Source: Enoplolaimus lenunculus (Eukaryota > Nematoda > Enoplea > Enoplida > Thoracostomopsidae). From it: a stretch of DNA of 64,000 nucleotides. The notes below the pieces were generated by a model that did not search any database, was not told the DNA's origin, and worked only from the letters and a program-made list of their open reading frames with translations. The translations under genes were made by a program, and so were the position numbers. The stretch's first letter is position 1. Each line of letters opens with the position of its first letter. Location: positions 62,001-126,000 of the forward strand of contig JASANG010003008.1 of NCBI GenBank assembly GCA_030248215.1. Reading direction: 5' to 3'. Positions 12,601-25,115 of this stretch are shown here, one piece after another.

Positions 12601-13982
12601 ACAATTTAAAAAAGACCCTATTTTAGAATTAACCAATTATTCAAATTAGACAGTAGCTAATAAACGGCTTAGAATTTTAAAACTCAATGTGAGGGTATCA
12701 ACCCAGGATACTAAGCTTTCAAACAAAAAATTTATCCATATGGGTCCAGCGGTTCCTGAGATTCTCCGTTGCCGTCAGACCGGTTCCTGAGATTCTCGTC
12801 ACCGTTGGACGTACGGGCACATTTCGACCCCCGAGACGGACTGGCATACAAATTTCGACCCCCGAGTACAAAACATAAAACGCTTCACGAAACATCGAAC
12901 TTTGCCCAAAATTTGCTTCGCTCAATAATAATAAAAATAGTAAACAAATAAGCGTCTTCAACAATCATTTTGGCAAAATCAGACACTTCAAAAAATTAAA
13001 GTTAAACGAAATATGGCCAAAATGACTGATGCAACAACTGACCTGGTCGCGTTGCTTAATAACGTCTTCAAAATTTTCCCCCGCATCTGTCCTGAGACGT
13101 TGAGTATCACCTGAAAAAACAATACATTTACTACAGGGTGCCACTCACACACTTTAACCAATACATGTAATACGTATCTTGCAGTTCTTAACAATTAGGC
13201 ACCGTATTTTCTCGCATGTTTTAGCCATATATTTTAACAGTATACACAAAATCTATCTGCTGCGCTGATAATATTTCATATTTATGTTTACCTTTCGCTA
13301 TCCAGACTGCATGCAACATTCGAAGTATGCGAAGCGTTATAAACCTTCGAAATATATGAATAACTTACTTAATTGTTGATTGATAATGACATCATATTCG
13401 GCCACAACCACACTAAAATCACCAGTTCACACATTTATATGAAACAACGTACTTAAAAAGTCATCATTCTCTCTTAGACTATTTAAGTAACTAGAGTTTA
13501 ATTCCGAAGAAATCTCAGTGGTGCAAAACTACCTTTAAATGTAATTAAAGGGTAATTTTAAAATGTCGTAAGAACATAATCAAATGTAAACTGGGAGACG
13601 TATGGCACCACTTTCCAGTCACAACGCCTAGTTAAAACGTGTCAATTGTTACAAACTTTCGACTATTATATATAGCGAGGTTAAACCATGTGTCTATAAT
13701 TAGACAAAGTTGCATATTCACAGTAGCAAAAAGTAATTATTAAGTTTTGAGCTCAAATAGAAGTTTCATAACACTTTACCAATGAAACGCGGTTCTACTG
13801 TACCTCATTTCCTCCACATTCTGAGCAAGTTCCAAAATTTGTCGTTCTTTTGTTTTTAATACATCGTCTCTTTCCGCAAGTTTCTTTTTCCACTCTTTTT
13901 CCTTCTTCATCATTTCTGATTGAAATTGTAAGCGCAACGTTTGTGTCCATTGTTCAAGCTGCGATGAGGGTACATTTGGAAT
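9670..13982 (-). other. TACC-domain coiled coil (C-terminal exons of the TACC gene)
   Basis: Exons 13799-13982, 13043-13110, 10890-10982, 10573-10679, 9957-10077 and 9670-9741 give about 215 residues of almost unbroken coiled coil. It runs from SSQLEQWTQTLRLQF through ENFEDVIKQRDQALEDLSGV, NEEKLKTKLSDYREKLKASE and EIDRLQMLRETD to AICDELIAKAAGQNK and the stop. In the known family this region dimerises and binds ch-TOG. The exons 10890, 10573, 9957 and 9670 are symmetrical or complementary in phase with no stop across joins. This is the firmest part of the gene model. Confidence 0.92.
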
Positions 13983-16900
13983 CTAAAAATATCCCATTAA
14001 CAACCATTAATCGTGCATGTGTCTCTGGAAATTCGCTGGGTCCCGACGAAGTGAGAAGTGGGCTTCAACCTGAGGTCCCGATTGACAAACGAGCGAAAAT
14101 CTTGAGCAGAGGACATTTTTTACCAACAAATCACTGTTTTAAGAGAAAAGCGTATTTAAACATGCCTTCTATTATATGATTACTGGAATATGATACAAAA
14201 AGTGTGCTTCACGTGCAACAAATTTTAAATTAAAAAATACTCAACCGTGGGCAACACCTCGGGATATGGGAAATGAACCGGGGGCAACACCTCGGGATAG
14301 GGGAATGAACTGGAGGCAAATCGAGTTTGCGGAGAATCTTGGACGAGTGGGACGTCCACCTTCCTTGAAGCAAACCCCCAGTGTGTGATTTAATATTTAA
14401 AAGTCTAATTAAAATTTAATTAGTTACAAAATGCCACAACATAAGTTATTTATTAAGCCGACAAATAGAATTTGCTAAACACAACTTTGTTAAATAAACA
14501 AGCAAGCTCAAATTAAGTAAAATGTAAAGTACAAAAACCCCAGAATAAACTTATAAGTGTTAATCCTATGGACCGTTATTACTAACCTAACTTTGTCTGC
14601 GAAGGCCATAATTGAACGCGAAGTTTTATACGGCTAAATTTACAGTAAACCTCGCATAGTCCTTCCGCAAATCACTCAAACAGAAACATGCTTAGAGAAA
14701 AAGCTATGCAAATCATTACGTTGTAGATTCACGCACACGGCTCTAATTACAATTGTTCGTTTCTAGAAGGCCACTACTTGCGATTACTGCGACTATAATC
14801 GCAACCGCGGTCGCGATTAAATAGCATCAAATTTTCAATCGTTTGCAAACGCGATTCCAATCCCGATTTGGCGTCTCTAAACGTGGATGAGTTGCTAGTG
14901 CAGAAAAATTCAACAAAATAACAAAATTGCGTAGGCAACTGCAGTAGAGGCGACTCCATTACAACGCACTTAATTCAGTCCGTGGCTATGATTCCGTTCT
15001 TTGCTATATAATAAGAAAAACAAAAGAAAAACATACTGAACAAAAAAGATTTATTCAATCCACTTTTAGCCATTGAAAAATGACTGCGGTATACCAACCT
15101 CTCCAGCTGCAATATCTATCGTTTCATCAAGCAAAGATTTCTTGTTTTCCAATAAGTTACCATCACAACTGATTGGCTGAAACCAAACAAAACACAAAAC
15201 ACGAGCGTGCAGTATGAACGCATGAAGCATAGGGAATAGTTAGCATAGTAATAAAATGCTCAAACTAAAGCATAACATATGCCGTTGCGATAGAAATTGA
15301 AAATATGCATATAGTTCGAAAAAACCTCTTTTGATAAACCGAAAAATCTAACAAAATACGCTCAGTACTGTGCACCCCAAAATGTCGAAAGAGCAGGTCA
15401 AAGTAGATAACATCGCAAACTAAAAAAGCAGCAGCAAGGGAAACCAAAAACAATTCATATTTCTAAATTCAAACTACCCAAACGCAAACAATAGTTCTGT
15501 TGATATCGGCAGTACAAATGTTTTAATTATTCCAATACAATACACAGCACACACATACACACCAGGCTACACCACTAAACATAAGAAACAAGTAAGTACA
15601 TAAGCAGGAATAGTCTTGATCCAGACAGATTTTATGCTTTTTTCTGAATCAAACTACAAAAATTGCTACGATTAAACCAGCGATACGCTTGCTCTAAACA
15701 AACTCTACCGGTTCTTTTGAATTTTTCACACCGTTTTCTTTCTTCCCATTGTCTTGTTTGCTTTCTTGAACCATTGGTAGAATTTTAATATTTCGCTTTG
15801 CTTTTCTCACAAAAGTTTTCGTGTTATAATTCAACTGATCCCCGTTATTGAAGTTCGACTCTTCTCGAATTGCATCAGGCAAACTAGCCGTATCTGACGA
15901 CGTTGTTGGCGTTTGCATATCAATCAGGTTGACGTCGGTCTCAGGACAGCTTGAAAAGATACTACAGAAAACAAAATTTTTCAATGCCGTACCATGCGAA
16001 CATAAAAAGTTGTGCGATAACAAAAAACTCTGCACATCACCACACAGCATGCAAACTAAAACAAAAATTTTAACTATTTAAGAAAACCCAGATATCAATA
16101 AAGAGCTCTGCAAGAATAAACAGTCGATTCTACATTTCACTAAAGTATTTTGTTTTTCAAACAGTGTATCTTTAAATTAAGTACAACATGGAATTTCGAC
16201 ACCGTTTCAGAGCTGTTACTAAGATTATTTAATCTGAGAAATTAACAAATCTGAAACACAACACATTCTACAGGATTTTTCACTCATAAGCCCGAATACC
16301 GGCAGACAATATATCCTACTACGCCTAGGCTCAGGAAAATAATAAACACTAATGTGGTTGTAAACTTCCACTGCGTCCTTCGAAAGAGCACCTAAGAATA
16401 CAAAGGGTATTTCAAAACCTATCACGGACAAAAAAGCTTGCACACAAAACATCTACATCTATAGTGTATTTGTAGTGTTGCATATTCGTGTTTTGTAAAG
16501 AATAAAACGTTGCTTCGAAAGGGTATACAGATGAACTATGCGTCAGTCGGTGTCGCTTGGACACCTTCCCCGAAAAAGATCATTTTGAAAATGGACAATT
16601 TTTCCCTGATCAGCCGATTGCTTCATTGTTTTCCCTGATTTCTTTGACAAAATAGTAAAATTCCCTGCTTTCCGTGATTTCCCTGATGAACGGACGCCAT
16701 GTGAACTTCAGCGTCTATGAAGATTTTGACCCCCCAAATAAAGGGGAAAGCCAAAAATGCAACGCGCGCTGGGTATTGTTTTCCTACACAGAATATACCC
16801 AGTTGCATTTGTTAAGGGTATGATGCACTTTTGCTATTATTTATAGCTACTGAAGTGCAACTAAAAAATTCTGCCAAATATAAAACGAGAAAAAAAATCA

Positions 16901-19900
16901 AAATCTGTTTACAAAAAACAGCAAAAAAATCAAAATTTGTTTACAAAAAACAGCAACATGAAGAAAAATAAAGAAAACATCAATTTCAACTATTAACAAT
17001 TATTACCGACTCAGCTCGTCCGCAGACCGCGTCACAGCCACAGTTTGTACTGGAAGTCTTTTAGGTTCACAAAGTGGGTCAAATTTAACAAACAGGCTTT
17101 CGTTGCACACATCAGTAGGCACTGGAGATTTCTGGCGCAGCAACGGCTCTATGTGTGGTTCAGCATCATGCCAGAGAGTATCGCTGCTTTCCTAAAACTA
17201 CCTCGATGCTCTTTTGAGGTTATAAGTATTTGCTAGCAAACCGCAAAAGCGACAGCACGGAATTAAACCAAACAACTGCGCCTAAACCTTGTAATACATA
17301 CTGTTCAGTATACTACAGATATAAGTGCCATAGAAACTAAAACTTTGGTTAATAAAAAAATCAAAAATTACAGTGGAAAGCGGTCCAAATGCTAATATCG
17401 GTTAATCTAGGCCAAAGTTTTTACTTAATGGTCCATAAATTTACAATTTGACTGATCGAACACAATACTTTGGGCAAGCGCTTACAGTAAAAAAATAGCG
17501 ATAAAAACTCAATGAATAAATAAAACTCAACTGAGCCATGTGCATGATTATAACTAAAAGTAGTACGTAAAAAACAAAACTATACAAAGCAGAGGAATAA
17601 AACACAGAGTAGATCACTGGCGAACACATGAGGAACCTCGGCCTTCAACCCCGAGAAAACTGTTGGGTAAAAATTTTCAATGGCTGGGAATCAGTTTCAA
17701 ACGGCTGTGAAACAAACGATAGCGAAAAGATGCCCCAACACGCCAATTTTGTAATAATCGGTACAGACACTTTGCAATTTGTACCAGAGCCACTACCGGA
17801 ACTGAAACCACGGCATATTTTGGAAAATCGGAACAGTAGTGCCAAACAACGGTTTTTGAAAAATAGAAAAAATTTGCACTATTTGTAATGTATGAAAGCA
17901 GACTCCTTCCAAATTCAAATCCTGCGCACGCGCCTGGAGTAGAACGTGTCGTGTAGTAAATTTTCAAACTGTGAAAACTAATGTTTCAATAAATTACCAA
18001 ATCAACGAAAATATAAATCGCTGCTGATCGAATCCAGGTGCCTAAACATGGCGATTTATCGAAGGGAAGAGGAAAATTTCACCATTTGTGGAACTGAAAA
18101 AGCACCCTACACAACCATTATCGAAACGCCACGTGCAATGCAATATTTAAAAACTGTACGATGAACATACACACTGCACTTAACGAAAGCTTGTGGAAAT
18201 AAACCGCCACAATATGGAGAACCTAAATATGCAGTAAAGCAAACCAACTGCTCAACCAACAGAAGCGGAGCCAGGAATTTGAAACGCACAAATTTCCAAC
18301 TGGAACTTTCTCTTGTCACCAGCAGAAAAACTTCTTAGAAACCTAACCAAAATCCCAAAGCGAGGTGTTGACTTTTGAACCCCTTGGCTACGCCCTTCTC
18401 TAACATAAACCTACATCATGACCGCTTGTATTTGCGTCTCCAACCCCGTCGGTTGCACCCAGCTGACCCGTATCAGACGAACTGCCCTCCACAAGCATAA
18501 CAGCACCACTATTGACGCGGCTTGTATCACGTTGAATTGAACTTGATATTGAGCCGGTAACCGTTGCTGTTGGCGTAACCTTATCTGTTTGACTATTTTG
18601 TGTGCTTGGAATTTTGTCTCTAACAGATGTTGTTGGTGTAGACGGCGACACCTGGATTCTAGTGCTAACCATTGGTTGCACAACGGCTGTCTAAAAAATT
18701 CTCAAAACAGAGAATAGTGCGCAATCAATTTGGTTCTGAAGTTTGCTGATTTGTTTCATTTCTTTCTATAACGCAATGCAGACGTAAAAGGGGAACTATT
18801 AATATTTTACGCGTTCTAGGTTTAAATACGGAAAGATTAGATACTACAAAGCCGTTGAGTGCATGAAACTGTAATTATACATATATACATATACAGCAGC
18901 AACTTCTTGAAAACACGCAAAACATTAACTGCAATAATGAGCTTCGTTCAAAATATTAAAAAAGGAAAGCATGTATGCCGTTACAGTATATACACGTAAC
19001 AAATATATAAATAAAAAAATTTAGACCTGGTTGGGATGCCTTTGAGTTTTTGTAGGAGCGGCTTCTTTTCCTGCATCGGATCTAGAAAAGAACGTATAAA
19101 ATAAAGCATCAAATCTTAAATAATTTATTACGACATAACCTAAAATCGTTGAAATTTAAACAGTTTCACTTATGTATTGTAACACACTCACATCAACTGT
19201 TCACAACACGACTAAGAGCCCAAATTATAGACATTGCAGTAGTGCGGTTGCTTTTTAAATTATCTTAGCTGAGAAAGTATAATAACCATAAATCAAGCCA
19301 CTGGAAAACATGTGTACTTTCATAAATCTTACTTGATGTCACAATCAACGGATTCAACAGTTGTGTGTGGCTGCCTACAAACTTTAGTTGCATTCACATT
19401 AACACTCTTGACCTACAACATGAAACTTAACGAACATAGTAACATACGTACCAACACTGGATGTTTCCATAAAAATAAAAATGATCAAAAGAACTACCTC
19501 AGCCCAAAATAATGCTACGCCTATTGCCACTGATTGTGTTCTTGTTATATCACAACTTTTAACCTAAAGCACATGCGGTATTCTAAAAACTGCAATCTGA
19601 AATTACGATTTTTACGTCGCAATAAATTACGAAAATCAAGTGAGAAATAAAATTAGAGTTCACTTTAGTGTCGGAGTTGCTAACAGCTTCAATTCCTTCG
19701 TTAGTTGATTTTTGTACCGAGTAGATATTGTCATCATCAGCAATCGCATGTGGATGAGTTACCGCGGTAGCAGGACCTGATTTAGTAGATGGAGTATGAC
19801 ATCCGTTTTTAGGTTGCACCGGGGGAGTTTTAGATTTCTTGGTGTATGTTTTGTACTTTTCTTCGTCGCTAACCGAATCGGATTGGGCAGAATCATCCAC

Positions 19901-22900
19901 TGATTTAGGCGAACTTTCTATAGATTTTGGTACAACTGATGCAAGCGAGGCATCCTGTTTTGTCTCCACGACAAGGTCACCTTCTGCAAGACTCATAGTT
20001 TTTGGCGCTCGATACTTGGGTGAAAACTGCAGTAATGGAGATACAGACACGGAAGATGCAGGGTCACAGCACGCGATCGCGCTAGCGTAAACAACTTCGT
20101 CAGGTATTGTGTTTGAAAACCCTAAATTCGCAACCGTAATCTAATTTTACAGATTGTTAATAAGCACAAATTGAGAGCCTGTTCTTAAAAAATTTAGCAA
20201 ATATATTACGTACATTATGCTTAAATAAAACTTCAAAATAGAGCAACCGTATTTTGCTAAAAGTTGGCAAAAAATCCTGTCTAAACAGACATTGCACTGA
20301 AGGTACCATCAACATAAGCCGCAGTGTTTTTACCGATGTACAGCATCAGCATGAGGTTATTACTTGCCTCCATACATCCGCATGTCACATGCACATGCAC
20401 AAGCTACACCGCGCACACTTACATGCGTAATGAACTTCTATCTAAGGTATATCTGATACAAAAAGCAATAATTGTTACAAATTCATTGCTCAAACGTGCG
20501 GTGGGTACAAATATTTGTATACATGTGAGACGTGTTTGTCCATTATGTTAACTACAACAGTGCAACGTACTGCAGGTATGGTAGCCGACGACATACGTAC
20601 CGACGGATAATTCCCAGAAAAGCAGTGGGAGGTGTGGGCTACCTGGAGCTCTGGCAAAGCACACGTTTATGGATCCGTGCTCTAAGACTTCGAGCCACCC
20701 CTGTATGCCAGTTTTTCGAGGTTTTTGTTGGTATACGTGGTGCAGATGTGTATGTGCATAGTGTTTGTAATATTAAGATTCCAAGATCCGAGCCCGTAGC
20801 CAAGGGGGCCAGGGAGGGCTCAGCCCCTGGGAAACTTTTGCCCCACCAAAACGTTTTCAACCTTGCTTGTAACTCATTGATAGCCCTTGAATGATGCACA
20901 ACGTAAATCTTCTTTCTTAATTACACATTGCAGTAGCTAAGTAAATACAAAAATACAAAATAATACAAACAATAAAGGTGTTCTAAGCAGCTGCCCGACC
21001 AAATGAAAAACTGGCCATGGTTCATTTCGATACGAAGCATCTATACTGAATAACATAAAGTTTACCTTTTATTGTAGCCAAATTAATTACTTTTGGTTCT
21101 AAGTCGCCGTGGCAATTCGAATGGCTATAAAAATAGATATGTAACACAATTTTGCTTCTACTCAGAGACAAGCGCTGCCCTATTAGGCAGCTGGCAATTA
21201 AACAAGTAGACATTGCAAGACGCTGCAACAGTGGCATAGTTGGTGTGTGGAACAAATGAAACAAAATGACAAAGACAGTGGGCGGTACCGTACGATTTAT
21301 GGATTGGTTGATGAGATTTGTCTTAAGTCGACCCTAACTTGAATCGATTTAGGACTTAGGTCAAAAAACTTTAAACTTTACATGTCGGAATTTTTGATAA
21401 ATTCACAGCACTAGGTGCGAACTGTCTCATTTTAAAGTTCACCACTAGTAAAACTTAAAAAGCACAGTCTTCAGCAACGATTGGTTATTTAGAAAAATCA
21501 AAATGCCTGCTGAAAACACCCTATTTTGTTTCAAAACTACAATGCTTTAAATAAAACATTGACTTAATAAAGTTGGATTTCTACGTTTAAGTCTTATTTC
21601 TGCGTCTCAGCAAATCAGCTTGTATACATAAAATAGGCATGAACATTTGGGGCCCATGTATAGAACAGGGCTTCTAGTTTTCCAAATAGTAGGAAAACTC
21701 GGCCCATGTATAGAGCAGGGGCTTCCAGTTTTCGACGGTGGAAAACTTATGACCAGGAGGGCAGCGCATCCAATCCTGTTTGACGGCCTGATTTTCCACT
21801 GGCTAGGTAGAAAAAATCACAAGCATAGGTTTTGCTGGGGAAAGTGGAAACTTCATATGCCTGGATATTCCCTTGGTTGGTACTTTTGTAGGGAAAACCT
21901 GAACGATAGGTTTTGGTTGGAAACCTGGAAAAGTGGAAAATTTAAACGCCTATATTTTCCATTGGTTAGTTGGGAAAACCTGAACCACAGGTTTTGTTTG
22001 GAAAACGTGAAATGTTGAAAATTTAAAACGTATAGAATTTAGGCACTTTTTCAGTTTCCCCCACAAAGGAAAAGTTTTATCCCGCCGCCGCCACAATCTT
22101 TCAGGTATAAGACAAATTGTGGGACTGCACTGCGATTTGAAGGGATACTACGCAGGCAGGGTGCATTCGAAGGTGAAAAATGCCGGAGCCGGAGACGGAG
22201 GTCAACGAAACTTGCCGGAGCCGGAGTTGAGGCGAATGTAGGTGGTAAAATGATGGTGAATTAGTTAAATTTAGCCAATATATGCAATATGTTGTTAAGT
22301 TGTTTGGTTTTACGCTAATTTCATGGCGAAATTTTGGAAATTCTTTCCTGAAAATTGTGACAAAAGTAAAACAATACGCGCTAAACAGATATTTTGCAAA
22401 TTTATGCAAAATTTTACTACCGAAATTGCCGTATCCTCCGGCAAAAATTCTACCGGAGCCGGAGACACATTTTCTGCCGTAGCCGGAGCCGGAGGCAGAG
22501 CTCCGATTGTATCTTCTGAATTCCCCTATCAAACTATGCAAAAACAAGCGTTCAAAATTTCCACTTTTCGCGTTTTCAGATCCGAACCATACGTCCAATT
22601 CTTTATCCAGACCAACCAAACTGTTCCTTCCTTACCAGACCTAGAGACAATAAATACGTTTAACTTTTCCACTGTTCCCGCTCTTCGAACCTCGCCTATA
22701 CCTCTACACACAAAAAAGTATTTCTGAATTTATTCAGAAAAGTATTTTCTGTGGCAAATCTGACAAGTTTTTCTGATATTTAAGACAATTTTTCAAAAAA
22801 TAACTGGAAAACGTTTATTTACAAACTTTATTTCAAAGCTTTTCTGAAATCTTTTCTGTTATAACAGAAATACATTTCAAGTGCACATTGCTAATTGTAT

Positions 22901-24481
22901 TTCTTAAATGTAAGAAACTTGCTCTTAAATATCAGAAATATTATTTTGAGTGTAACTTTTCCTACCGAACTAAGAAAAATTCAGGCATATGATTTTTTCG
23001 CTTTTGTGATTTTTCGTGCCAAACCAGCGTAATTCTTAGCCGTCATACAGGAGTGTCTGCGCTGCACTCCTGGTCATAAGGTTTCCACTTTGAAAAATGA
23101 AAACCACTGTACTATATATTGGCCCACGTTGGTAACAAAATAAATTCGTATAAACGTATTGTCAATTTTTTGGCCCATGTATATATAGTTTAAAATACCC
23201 CACCGTCCCAGCTAAAAAATTGAAAGCTTTTGTTTGTGGTGGGATTTTGGGATTTCGGAATTTAGTGATTTCAATAGAATTTATTGCAAGCAATTCCATG
23301 CGTTGCTTAGGGTTACGGTTAGGATTAGGCAACCGTTTGGCTTAAGATTAGGCTTAGTATTACGAAAGGCTCCGTCTTAGGCGTAGGTTTAGAATTAGGC
23401 GTTTAGGCGTAGGATCAGGCGTAAGCTTAGATATAGCGTGTAGACTTTAGAAGTGGTATTATTCAGGCATAGGCTTTAGGTTTAGTCTGAGGCGTTAAGA
23501 ATAGGAATCGGTTTAAACATAGATTAAATCTTAAATGACCGTTGTGTTAAATCTTAGGCTCAGGCTTAGAGTTTGGCTTGCGCTTGGGCTTACGTTTAGG
23601 CTATCCTTTAGCAATCCGCTTTGGTTTAAACATTAGGTTTCACGCTTAGTATTAGGTGAGTCCTTAGGAATACGCTGTGATTTGAACATAACTTAGATCC
23701 TAATACCCTTTGGGCTAAATCTTATAGGCTTTAGGCTTAGGCTTACGGCGAAGGCTAAAGCAGGGGTTCCGGTTAGGCTTAGGTATAGGATTACGCTTTA
23801 GGAGATTCCCACTATCGACCATATTTCAAAATCCCACCTTCGACCATTTCCCGAAATCCCTAAATCCGAGCATCGATCATATCCCGAAATCCCAAAATCC
23901 CAAAATCCTAGCTTCGACAATATCTCGAAATCCCAAAATATCAAAATCCCACCTTCGACCAAATCCCGAAATCCCAGAATCACCTTCGGCCATATTCCAA
24001 AATCCTTAATTTCCAATATCAGCCATATCCCAAAATCCTAAATTTCCAATATCTGCCATAACCCGAAATCTCAAAATCACAAAATCCGACGTTCGACCAT
24101 ATCCCGAAATCCCAAAATCCCTTTTTCGACTACCTCAAATTTTTGTGATTGGATGATAACATGGGCCAATTTTTTTCTAAACTGGAGCGTTTCCGAGTGC
24201 TAAAATTGCCGTGCTGCACTTTTCGCCATTGATACTCTACAATAGGTCAGCCGCGAGAGCACATATAGTCAAAACATGGTAACTCTTAAAATTCTGTACT
24301 CCAAATACATGATACGTTGGTTATACTTTTGGGTTTTTAGCATATACCTGCCATTTTGATTGTAATGTTGCGATTCTGACTTCGACCGACTGTTTGTGGA
24401 GTCAATACTTTTCACCGAGGCGCAGTCAGCTTGCGAACCAGTGTCATTTTCGTTTGAATTACCGGAACTTACGAAAGGAAT
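9670..24481 (-). CDS. TACC: Transforming acidic coiled-coil (TACC) protein, 5' incomplete
   Basis: TACC proteins bind the XMAP215/ch-TOG microtubule polymerase and clathrin and act at centrosomes and spindles. Fifteen minus-strand exons: 24348-24481, 21066-21124, 19664-20121, 19333-19370, 19027-19081, 18415-18690, 17007-17191, 15709-15961, 15099-15176, 13799-13982 (or from 13804), 13043-13110, 10890-10982, 10573-10679, 9957-10077, 9670-9741. Phases agree throughout if the 13799 donor is used. They encode about 726 residues. The N-terminal two thirds is Ser/Pro/Thr-rich and looks disordered; exon 17007-17191 contains LFVKFDPL, typical of TACC proteins. The last six exons encode a heptad-rich coil ending NKEILELTAICDELIAKA, close to the vertebrate C-terminus (KENEELTKICDELI). 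The first coding exon was not found; candidates upstream (26272, 27071, 31235) do not join in phase. One TACC gene is usual in invertebrates. Introns contain several repeats. Confidence 0.9.
11572..12802. repeat. Tandem duplication of about 615 bp in a TACC intron
   Basis: The sequence from about 11572 to 12186 is repeated directly from about 12187 to 12802. The copies differ at only a handful of positions by eye, and both end with GGTTCCTGAGATTCTC-type text, itself an internal short repeat. The unit includes GGGCAGACGAAAAGCTATC. The duplication lies between exons 10890-10982 and 13043-13110 of TACC. No coding exon is duplicated. The high identity suggests a recent event, or possibly an assembly duplication. 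Confidence 0.85.
14250..14318. repeat. Short tandem repeat, two units of about 34 bp
   Basis: Two adjacent units share GGCAACACCTCGGGATA, followed by a GGGAA(A)TGAAC segment. They lie in a TACC intron between 13982 and 15099. No function is apparent. Confidence 0.6.
16700..16825. repeat. Arm of a dispersed foldback repeat (GTCGGCCAAAA.. family)
   Basis: The text AAAATGCAACGCGCGCTGGG followed by ACACAGAATATACCCAGTTG matches arms found near 30965-31040, 32050-32137, 46160-46235 and 57785-57875. Only one arm is seen clearly here. It lies in a TACC intron just below exon 17007-17191. Confidence 0.5.
20785..20895. repeat. Dispersed repeat with CAACCTTGCTTGTAACTCATT
   Basis: About 110 bp beginning near AGCCCGTAGCCAAGGGGGCC recurs at 27770-27905, with the shared core CAACCTTGCTTGTAACTCA. 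Neither copy has a coding frame that looks real. Both lie near or within TACC and its upstream flank. Confidence 0.6.
21651..23124. mobile_element. 1.5 kb terminal-inverted-repeat element containing other repeats
   Basis: The left end reads GGCCCATGTATAGAACAGGG (repeated at 21701), with CTTATGACCAGGAGGGCAGC near 21748. The right end carries the inverted match GCTGCACTCCTGGTCATAAG near 23064, finishing TATATTGGCCCA. Inside lie a copy of the GTTTTACGCTAATTTC repeat with CCGGAGCCGGAG runs (about 22160-22510) and an AGAAAAGTATTTTCTG-type element (about 22700-22960). Open frames of 123-172 codons inside are repeat-derived and resemble no transposase. It sits in the TACC intron between 21124 and 24348. 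Confidence 0.6.
23170..24169. mobile_element. 1.0 kb foldback element with a TTAGGC-like core
   Basis: The ends are TTGGCCCATGT and its complement ACATGGGCCAA. Just inside, the left end carries GGGATTTTGGGATTTCGGAA; from about 23810 to 24130 the right side carries many inverted copies of this as CCCGAAATCCCAAAATCCC blocks about 30-35 bp apart, some with a TTCGACCATAT spacer. The centre, about 23300-23800, is a degenerate array of TTAGGC/TTAGGTT-like hexamers. It lies 45 bp from the element at 21651-23124 in the same TACC intron. Confidence 0.65.
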
Positions 24482-24539
24482 CTGCAACAATACAAAACGT
24501 AAAGCTTTCATATCTGATTTCACGCAAATTTTTGGCCCT

Positions 24540-24755
24540 TGTTAATACTTTAAGGGGCGTCCAGGTTTCTGCTGGGTCTATAAAAGAGTAGGTTTAGATT
24601 ATAGATTACATTTTTTTTGCTTAGGCTTAGCCTTAGGCTTAAGCTTAGGCTTAGGTTTAGGCTTTGGAATATGCTTTTGCAACACTTAGGCTTAGGCTTA
24701 GGCTTAGGCTTAGGAATACGCTTAATCTACTGTTACGCCCCATAAAGTAACATTG
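24540..24755. repeat. TTAGGC-bearing inverted-repeat element, family A, copy at 24.5 kb
   Basis: The left end has ACTTTAAGGGGCGTCCAGGT, then a shared GGGTCTATAAAAGAGTAGG block, an interior of CTTAGG hexamers, and a right end GTTACGCCCCATAAAGTAAC. Copies of the same plan are seen at about 889-1057, 35725-35885, 40275-40582, 41768-41912, 42014-42187, 59410-59555 and 60850-61040, in both orientations. This copy lies just upstream of the first recognised TACC exon. Confidence 0.75.
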
Positions 24756-24847
24756 ACCAATTTTTTTGTAAGATTTCAGGCGAAGGCAACTCAAGATGAA
24801 AGGTTCACTAATTAATTCGCTATATATAACTACTGATCGATCTGACC

Positions 24848-25115
24848 ATAGTGTAACCGGATAGTCATTTCAGCTTCCGGTATAAATCGGTATTCATTTC
24901 CGTTTCCGTATAAAAAATTTATTTAAAGTCTTAAAAATTTTGGTGCATCCACCGTTATTCTTTAAATTTTCAGAAGCCAGGTGAATATTTCAACGTCTCT
25001 ATTCTACTGGCAGAAACATAAATCATCTTTGAAACTTTTGTACTTCAATATCCGTGGCTATTATTTCGAGCACTATCCGTGTCAGTTTTCGTAATTTTGA
25101 CTATCTGTTTACACC
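24848..25115. repeat. Dispersed repeat beginning GTGTAACCGGATA
   Basis: A copy of the family also seen at 1389-1690, 28183-28562 and 42255 onward. Shared blocks are GGTATTCATTTCCGTTTC-like text near the start, GTGCATCCACCGTTATT-like text in the middle and TTTACACCGTG at the end. It is AT-rich with no coding frame. Confidence 0.6.

Noticed and set aside
18411-18683. Second minus-strand frame over the TACC exon at 18415-18690
   Set aside because: It is a shifted-frame shadow; the TACC frame joins both neighbouring exons in phase, and this one does not.
22101-22727. Open frames of 134 and 172 codons on both strands
   Set aside because: They lie wholly in a repeat (CCGGAGCCGGAG and related text) whose other copies at 1-235 and 60255-60412 do not keep the frame.
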